Shown: positions 32,631-36,948 of the stretch, piece after piece
How positions within the stretch are numbered: position 1 is the first letter of the stretch
Layout of the letters: each line of letters opens with the position of its first letter
Notes under the pieces: model-generated
What the model was told of the DNA's origin: nothing
Database searches by the model: none
Seen by the model: the letters and a program-made list of their open reading frames with translations, nothing else
Translations under genes and position numbers: made by a program
Source: Pleionea sp052032335
Lineage (GTDB): Bacteria > Pseudomonadota > Gammaproteobacteria > Enterobacterales > Kangiellaceae
Assembly: GCA_052032335.1 (NCBI GenBank)
Contig: JBPEWV010000019.1
Coordinates: forward strand, 1 to 36,948
DNA length: 36,948 nt
Direction of reading: 5' to 3'

Positions 32631-33623
32631 CTATTCAAAGAACCGCTGCTTTACGTCCGACGGTAAATCTTGACCGGTTACATGGGCGCGTTGTAATAAC
32701 TCCCAGTAATATCGATAGGTTGCGCGGTCGTGCAACTCGCCTTTGAATTGGATCGGTCCCCATTCCGCATCCTGCGCCGCCGTTAAGATACCAATCGCAT
32801 CTTCGATTTCTGAATAGTCCGGTTTCATCGCATCAATGATGGCCTTGATCTGGGTGGGATAAATACTCCACATTCGTAAGAATCCGAATTCGTTCCGCGC
32901 GCGTTCTGCGTCTTTGTAGGTTTGATAGGGGTTTTTCAAATCCAGAGTGACGTTATGCGCCGGGATCACACCATTGGCCAAAGCCGCAGCAACCATTTCG
33001 GTTTTTGCTCGCGCTAACATTGGGTGATCAAATTGGCCGGGCGACCGCATCGCTGATGCCGGAATGGCCCCATGATGCCCTGAAACAAAATCCATCATTC
33101 CAAAATCAAGTACCTGGATCCACGGCAGTTTGGCAATCTTCCACACATCTTTTAACGCGCCGTGAGTTTCGATGAGCACGTGGATGGGAATTTCTCGACT
33201 GATGTCGTTTTCTTTCGCCGACTGCTGGATGTAATGAACCATTTCGGCTATCTGCGCCGCTTCGGTGGCTTTTGGAATGGTAATATAGGCGACTCGTTCA
33301 CCTATCGCCGGAACAAGAATGTCGACGTCCTGTTTCCAGTCTGGGTGGGAATAATCGTGAATTCGTACTCCAGCCATATTATGTTTATTGGCGTCAGAGC
33401 CAATCACCGACGCCACCATGTTGGCGTGTTCTTTTTCCTGACCGGCGGCAGCACCGTCTTCACAATCACAAGTAATATCAAAAACCGGACCGAGTTTTTC
33501 TTGCAGCTCAAGAGCTTTTCGAATCAACTTTTCGCTACCGGCAAAATGTTCACAGCTTGGAATTACCGGAAACGGTTTCTCACCTTCAAATAACGCATCG
33601 TTGGGGTGCACTTTCTGGCTCAT
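32631..33623 (-). CDS. HpcH/HpaI aldolase-CitE type lyase (lyase A)
   Basis: A 330-residue TIM-barrel lyase of the HpcH/HpaI-CitE superfamily, whose members cleave malyl-, methylmalyl- or citramalyl-CoA or related 2-oxo acids with Mg2+. The family residues are visible: DCEDG near the start (about 53-57), Arg87 in GVRIHD, Lys118 in TIPKATE, and the metal ligands Glu152 (IETHGAL) and Asp178 (FGMMDFV), 26 apart as in CitE and malyl-CoA lyases. The frame begins with ATGGCGATG. AGGAGG abuts the first ATG but is correctly spaced (6 bases) for the second, which is taken as the start. It is transcribed divergently from lyase B. Its substrate is not known; it is too far from classical CitE to call citrate lyase. 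Confidence 0.85.
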   Translation of the reverse strand: MSQKVHPNDALFEGEKPFPVIPSCEHFAGSEKLIRKALELQEKLGPVFDITCDCEDGAAAGQEKEHANMVASVIGSDANKHNMAGVRIHDYSHPDWKQDVDILVPAIGERVAYITIPKATEAAQIAEMVHYIQQSAKENDISREIPIHVLIETHGALKDVWKIAKLPWIQVLDFGMMDFVSGHHGAIPASAMRSPGQFDHPMLARAKTEMVAAALANGVIPAHNVTLDLKNPYQTYKDAERARNEFGFLRMWSIYPTQIKAIIDAMKPDYSEIEDAIGILTAAQDAEWGPIQFKGELHDRATYRYYWELLQRAHVTGQDLPSDVKQRFFE

Positions 33624-33725
33624 CGCCATCCTCCTATCACAATTTGTTTAATAAGCACTCAATCGTCCTATCAACTAAACTTAGCACGTGTTTATAAAAA
33701 TTAGATTAATTTTTGCACCGCAATA

Positions 33726-33760
33726 AACCGAATACAACCATACTAAAGTCGTATTCGGTT
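33726..33760. repeat. Inverted repeat AACCGAATAC-N15-GTATTCGGTT, candidate operator
   Basis: Perfect 10-base arms at 33726-33735 and 33751-33760 in the divergent gap. On the minus strand one arm lies between the -35 and -10 of the candidate lyase A promoter and touches the -35, while the other lies just downstream of the -10. This is a good placement for a repressor. No T-tract follows the right arm on the plus strand, so it is not a convincing terminator. Confidence 0.6.
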
Positions 33761-33765
33761 AGCAA
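33737..33765 (-). promoter_or_regulatory. Candidate promoter of lyase A
   Basis: On the minus strand, -35 TTGCTA (33760-33765) and -10 TATGGT (33737-33742) are separated by 17 bases. It is embedded in the 33726-33760 inverted repeat. The leader would be about 105 bases. Confidence 0.4.
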
Positions 33766-33785
33766 TAAAAAATTCAAACAAGTGA

Positions 33786-33814
33786 TTGAAATGAGCGTTT
33801 AACTATGGTTTATT
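33786..33814 (+). promoter_or_regulatory. Candidate promoter of the lyase B-ligase-lyase C operon
   Basis: TTGAAA (33786-33791) and TTTATT (33809-33814) are 17 bases apart. The 15-base palindrome at 33817-33831 covers the predicted transcription start. Confidence 0.4.
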
Positions 33815-33816
33815 AG

Positions 33817-33831
33817 TATTGCACTGCAATA
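33817..33831. repeat. Palindrome TATTGCA-C-TGCAATA, candidate operator
   Basis: A perfect 15-base palindrome with a single central base, immediately downstream of the candidate -10 of the lyase B operon. It sits within a longer imperfect repeat flanked by TATGGTTT (33804-33811) and AAACCATA (33834-33841). Its sequence differs from the 33726-33760 repeat, so a different regulator, or a different site class, is implied. Confidence 0.55.
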
Positions 33832-33929
33832 TAAAACCATAACAAACCAGAACAATATCACTTGAAACGGCCCCACAGAGGGTAGCGAGCAAGTATTAAG
33901 AAACACAGTACACAAGATAGGACAAGCCG

Positions 33930-35051
33930 ATGAATTACGAGTACGCGTTTCTCGACAACGTCGACGAACAATTGGTGCTGGGCGGATTTTGGCCGGGGAT
34001 TCAACTCTACTACCCTCCGGTTAAATACAATCCTGCTCAAGGCGAATACGAAACCATGGAGCAGGCTGCAGAGCGGTTAAGACGACACGCTCACCACTGT
34101 CCGGCACACACGCTATTGTTTGATTTGGAAGATGGTTGCCGACAGAAAGAAATGAGCCGCGAGTTGCTCAAGCAAGAGTTGCCCAAATTTCCCGAACGAA
34201 GCTTCCAGATCGCTCTCCGAATCAACCCCTTCCGAACGCCCGAATACGAAAAAGACCTAGAACTCATCAAAGCCGTCTCTGAACACATCGACGTCATCAT
34301 TCTTGCTAAGGCAGGGGAAGTTTACGGGGCCGCTGAAATTCGGGATTTGTCGGCCTGGTTGGTTGGTGTCAACGATAAAATCGAAATCCAGCCCATCATT
34401 GAACACCCGCGCTCGTTAAAATTAGCGCCCGACTTAATGCAGTATTCATCCGTCACCCATGTGGTATTCGGGATACACGACTTCTCCAAAGCGATGGCGA
34501 TTCATCTGACACCAGAAGGCTGGATTGATGAATTAAGAACCTATTTACGTAACTTGTTACTAGAAGCTCGTATCGCAGGAAAGGGCGTTATCGGAGGTGT
34601 GGAAGTACTCATTAACGATACCGCCATGCCAGAAAACTTCATCGAGCCTCACGACGTAAGACGCTGGCTCGATTTACACGGTGATCACAACTCACACGTT
34701 GTGCATCGTCACGCGGTAGAAGAGGCACAAATGGGTTTAACCGGAAAACAGGTCATTCACCCCTACCACATCCATTTATGTAAAGTGGCCTTCACCCCCA
34801 GTCCGTTGCAAATCGACCGAAACGTACGCGTGTTACAGGCCGCCATCGACGCCGATGCACTGCTTGGTGGTGCGATACGATTTGAGGGTGAAATGCTCGA
34901 TCCACCAATGTTCGGAAAAGCCCTGCAGACACTACTGCGTGCCTACGCATTAAAGTCGTTAAGTGCGGAACACAAAGCGTTTGCGATGGACGTGCTAAAA
35001 CGACTGCCGGTCCATGTCATTCGTGAAAACTGGCCGTATGGGAAGGTGTAA
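33930..35051 (+). CDS. HpcH/HpaI aldolase-CitE type lyase (lyase B)
   Basis: A 373-residue second member of the CitE-like lyase superfamily. DLEDG (LLFDLEDGCRQKE), the Arg in ALRINPF, and metal ligands Glu158 (PIIEHPRS) and Asp184 (GIHDFSKA), again 26 apart, indicate a working Mg2+ site. The usual PK(V/A) after the Arg strand is replaced by LAKAG, which keeps the Lys but lacks the Pro. The C-terminal part (TGKQVIHPYHIHLCKVAFTP) carries the GKxxIHPxQ-like segment of CitE proteins. An AGGA site lies before the ATG. The ligase gene starts two bases after its stop, so the two are cotranscribed. The substrate is unknown. Confidence 0.85.
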   Translation: MNYEYAFLDNVDEQLVLGGFWPGIQLYYPPVKYNPAQGEYETMEQAAERLRRHAHHCPAHTLLFDLEDGCRQKEMSRELLKQELPKFPERSFQIALRINPFRTPEYEKDLELIKAVSEHIDVIILAKAGEVYGAAEIRDLSAWLVGVNDKIEIQPIIEHPRSLKLAPDLMQYSSVTHVVFGIHDFSKAMAIHLTPEGWIDELRTYLRNLLLEARIAGKGVIGGVEVLINDTAMPENFIEPHDVRRWLDLHGDHNSHVVHRHAVEEAQMGLTGKQVIHPYHIHLCKVAFTPSPLQIDRNVRVLQAAIDADALLGGAIRFEGEMLDPPMFGKALQTLLRAYALKSLSAEHKAFAMDVLKRLPVHVIRENWPYGKV

Positions 35052-35053
35052 TC

Positions 35054-36709
35054 ATGAGCAAGTTGAATCAATACCTGAAACCTGTTAACGATAGCACCGG
35101 TAACACTTGGGAGTGGGAACTCCCCGACCATTTTAATATTGGCCAGGCCTGCATCGACCAACATGTTGCCGATGGTCATGGTGACAATACCGCGTTTATT
35201 CTGGAAGACGCCGATCGGGGAACTTCTTCACTGAGTTATCGCGATCTGAAAGAAAAAACATCGGCATTTGCTAACTTGCTGGCGAATCTCAAGTTTGACG
35301 TAGGTGAGCGCCTACTTATTCGTTTGCCAAATTCACTGCAATACCCCATTTCTTTCTTTGGTTGCCTCAAGTACGGTGCGGTTGCTGTTCCGACATCAAC
35401 TCTGTTGGCCGCTGAAGAAGTTGCCTATTTGGCAAAAGACTCAGGCGCCCGGGCACTGGTCACTGCAAAATCCATGTGGCCCGAACTGTCGCAAGCGCTG
35501 GCCGAATGCCCCAATCTCAAACAGGTGTTTTTAACCGGCGAAGGCAATTTGAACGACCTTCCATCCAGTCCAAAGCTGCAGCTGATTGATCTGGATGTCG
35601 AATTGAACTGTCAGCGCACAGAATACCCCTGCTACCGAACCTCAATCGACGATCCGGCCTATCTCGTTTACACCTCGGGCACAACCGGATTCCCCAAAGG
35701 CGTACTCCACGCCCACCGGGCCATGATTGGACGATTGCCAGCTTCAGAATATTGGTTCGATTTTGAACGCGACGACCGTATTTTACATTCGGGCAAGTTC
35801 AACTGGACCTACGTGCTGGGCTCAGCACTCATGGACCCGCTGTTCCACGGTAAAACGGTTGTGGTTTACGAAGGTCCCAATGACGCCACCACCTGGCCGC
35901 GTTTGATCAAGAAACATGACTGCACCATATTCATCGGGGTGCCCACTATTTATCGGCAAATTATCCAGAAAACCGAACTGGATAAAAAAGACGTGCCTTC
36001 CTTACGACATTGCATGAGCGCGGGGGAACACCTGTCTGACGAAATGCTTTTGGCTTGGCGCGCCCGGTTTGGTCAAGATGTCTATGAGGCCATCGGCATG
36101 TCCGAGCTGTCGTATTACATTTCACAACACAAAGCCAAACCCATTCGACCGGGTGCCGCTGGTTTTCCGCAGCCCGGACACGACGTTCAACTGTTAAACG
36201 ACAATTTTGAACCGGTAGCCGCCGGTGAAGAAGGCATGATATGCATTCCGCTATCCGACCCCGGCCTGTTTCTTCAATATTGGCAACTGCCAGAAGAATC
36301 GCAGAAAGCCCGTCAGAACGGCTACTTTTTAACCGGTGATTACGCACGGAAAGACGCCGATGGCTACATCTGGTTTATCGGGCGAAAAGACGACATTATA
36401 AATACCTTTGGCTATCGGGTTTCTCCTCACGAAGTTGAAAGGGTAATGAAAACTCACCCCGCCATAGCAGACTGTGTCGCGCTTGGTGAAACTTTGAGCA
36501 AAGACAAAACTCTGGTTTCCATTTGCGTCATTACCCACCCCGACGCCAAGGTTAGCGAAGAAGATTTGCTCAGTTTTGGCAGTGAACATCTGGCGAAATA
36601 CAAAGCCCCCAAAATTGTCCACTTCTTTGACGACTTCCCAAGAACTAAAAACGGCAAAGTCCTCAGAAAACAACTAATGGCTCAGTTAAACATGGAGCAA
36701 GTGTCATGA
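35054..36709 (+). CDS. AMP-forming acyl-CoA ligase (benzoate-CoA ligase/ACSM-like)
   Basis: A 551-residue adenylate-forming ligase that activates a carboxylic acid to its CoA thioester. The phosphate-binding loop is YTSGTTGFPKG at about residues 206-216. The A5 motif is YEAIGMSE. The hinge region is YFLTGDYARKDADGYIWFIGRKDDIINTFGYRVSPHEVE. The catalytic Lys of the A10 motif is Lys535 in TKNGKVLRKQ. KFNWTYVLGSALMDPLFHG resembles the benzoate-CoA ligase and medium-chain acyl-CoA synthetase branch more than acetyl-CoA synthetase, so the substrate may be aromatic, short- or medium-chain; this is an inference. The gene follows lyase B by two bases with AAGGTG as ribosome site and overlaps lyase C by four (ATGA). 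This links activation and cleavage in one transcript. Confidence 0.92.
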   Translation: MSKLNQYLKPVNDSTGNTWEWELPDHFNIGQACIDQHVADGHGDNTAFILEDADRGTSSLSYRDLKEKTSAFANLLANLKFDVGERLLIRLPNSLQYPISFFGCLKYGAVAVPTSTLLAAEEVAYLAKDSGARALVTAKSMWPELSQALAECPNLKQVFLTGEGNLNDLPSSPKLQLIDLDVELNCQRTEYPCYRTSIDDPAYLVYTSGTTGFPKGVLHAHRAMIGRLPASEYWFDFERDDRILHSGKFNWTYVLGSALMDPLFHGKTVVVYEGPNDATTWPRLIKKHDCTIFIGVPTIYRQIIQKTELDKKDVPSLRHCMSAGEHLSDEMLLAWRARFGQDVYEAIGMSELSYYISQHKAKPIRPGAAGFPQPGHDVQLLNDNFEPVAAGEEGMICIPLSDPGLFLQYWQLPEESQKARQNGYFLTGDYARKDADGYIWFIGRKDDIINTFGYRVSPHEVERVMKTHPAIADCVALGETLSKDKTLVSICVITHPDAKVSEEDLLSFGSEHLAKYKAPKIVHFFDDFPRTKNGKVLRKQLMAQLNMEQVS

Positions 36710-36948
36710 ATCAGGAAACAGACAACAACGTGAATTACAATTACCGCCCAAGACGCACCATGTTGTACGTTCCGGCGCATATTGAACGCCATATTGAAAA
36801 ATCACGCACGCTCGATGCTGACTCGGTAATTTTCGATCAGCAAGAGTCGGTTCCACCGCAACTCAAAGAGAAAGCCCGTGAGAATCTTAAAAAATACCTG
36901 TCCAATCCCGATTTTGGCCACTCAGAAAAAGTGGTGCGGGTTAACCCT
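36706..36948 (+). CDS. CitE-like lyase, partial (lyase C), cut by the window end
   Basis: The first 81 codons of a third CitE/HpcH-type lyase. The N-terminal beta strand RRTMLYVPAH matches the RRSMLFVPG that opens CitE-like proteins, and VVRVNP supplies the conserved Arg strand. The acidic motif, normally DLED(S/A)V, reads DQQESV here. The ATG overlaps the ligase stop (ATGA), so it is the third gene of the operon. The rest lies outside the window. The superfamily is well supported for the part seen; whether the metal site is intact cannot be judged. Confidence 0.8.
   Translation, partial: MNQETDNNVNYNYRPRRTMLYVPAHIERHIEKSRTLDADSVIFDQQESVPPQLKEKARENLKKYLSNPDFGHSEKVVRVNP

Noticed and set aside
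33726..33760. The 10-base inverted repeat read as a transcription terminator
   Set aside because: It lies between divergent genes, has no T-tract on the plus strand and only a weak one on the minus strand, and overlaps a plausible promoter, so an operator is more likely.
1..36948. tRNA genes, CRISPR arrays, insertion sequences or prophage genes
   Set aside because: No cloverleaf-like segments, spaced direct repeats, transposase frames or phage proteins were found by reading. A tRNA and repeat scan would settle this.

Overview
The window looks like chromosomal DNA of a gammaproteobacterium, probably a marine one. The gene orders der-bamB-yfgM-hisS, ispG-rodZ-pilW-rlmN-ndk and aspS-yebC-ruvCAB-ybgC-tolQRAB-pal-cpoB are typical of that class, and so are the proteins (RodZ, BamB, the Tol-Pal system, YfgM). 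The base composition looks moderate, about half GC by eye. A Kangiella/Oceanospirillales/Alteromonadales-type host fits, but I cannot name a genus. I saw no tRNA, rRNA, insertion sequence, phage gene or CRISPR array.

Layout. 36-893: an HDOD-domain protein. 1056-5723 (minus): der, bamB, yfgM and hisS (ribosome assembly, outer-membrane assembly, tRNA charging). 5897-10399 (plus): a 1500-residue membrane sensor with a periplasmic propeller and cytoplasmic PAS-PAS-GGDEF-EAL modules. It interrupts the otherwise conserved hisS-ispG neighbourhood. 10413-15751 (minus): a short-chain dehydrogenase, then ispG, rodZ, pilW, rlmN and ndk. 15897-17255 (minus): queC and queE of the 7-deazaguanine (queuosine) pathway. 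17359-22338 (minus): ybgC-tolQ-tolR-tolA-tolB-pal-cpoB, the complete cell-envelope constriction system, with several overlapping start/stop junctions. 22581-27415 (minus): aspS, yebC, ruvC, ruvA, ruvB. 27614-31506: a small secreted DUF3718-like protein, an RluA-type pseudouridine synthase, a secreted S9 peptidase and a Sel1-repeat lipoprotein. 31640-32500 (plus): a TesB thioesterase.

32631-36948 is the most distinctive part. Three different HpcH/HpaI-CitE-type lyases (C-C bond lyases, usually acting on CoA thioesters) surround an AMP-forming acyl-CoA ligase. The first lyase is divergent from the other genes. The second lyase, the ligase and the third lyase are tightly packed, and the third runs off the window end. 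The divergent intergenic region carries two different inverted repeats, each lying on one of the two candidate promoters. This suggests a substrate-regulated catabolic locus that activates an organic acid to its CoA ester and then cleaves it. The substrate cannot be read from the sequence.

Several true starts are not the longest-frame starts. hisS and tolA appear to use TTG, yfgM and tolQ appear to use GTG, and ndk, rlmN, cpoB, tolB, ybgC and the 33623 lyase are best started at internal ATGs supported by ribosome binding sites, family length or tight overlap.
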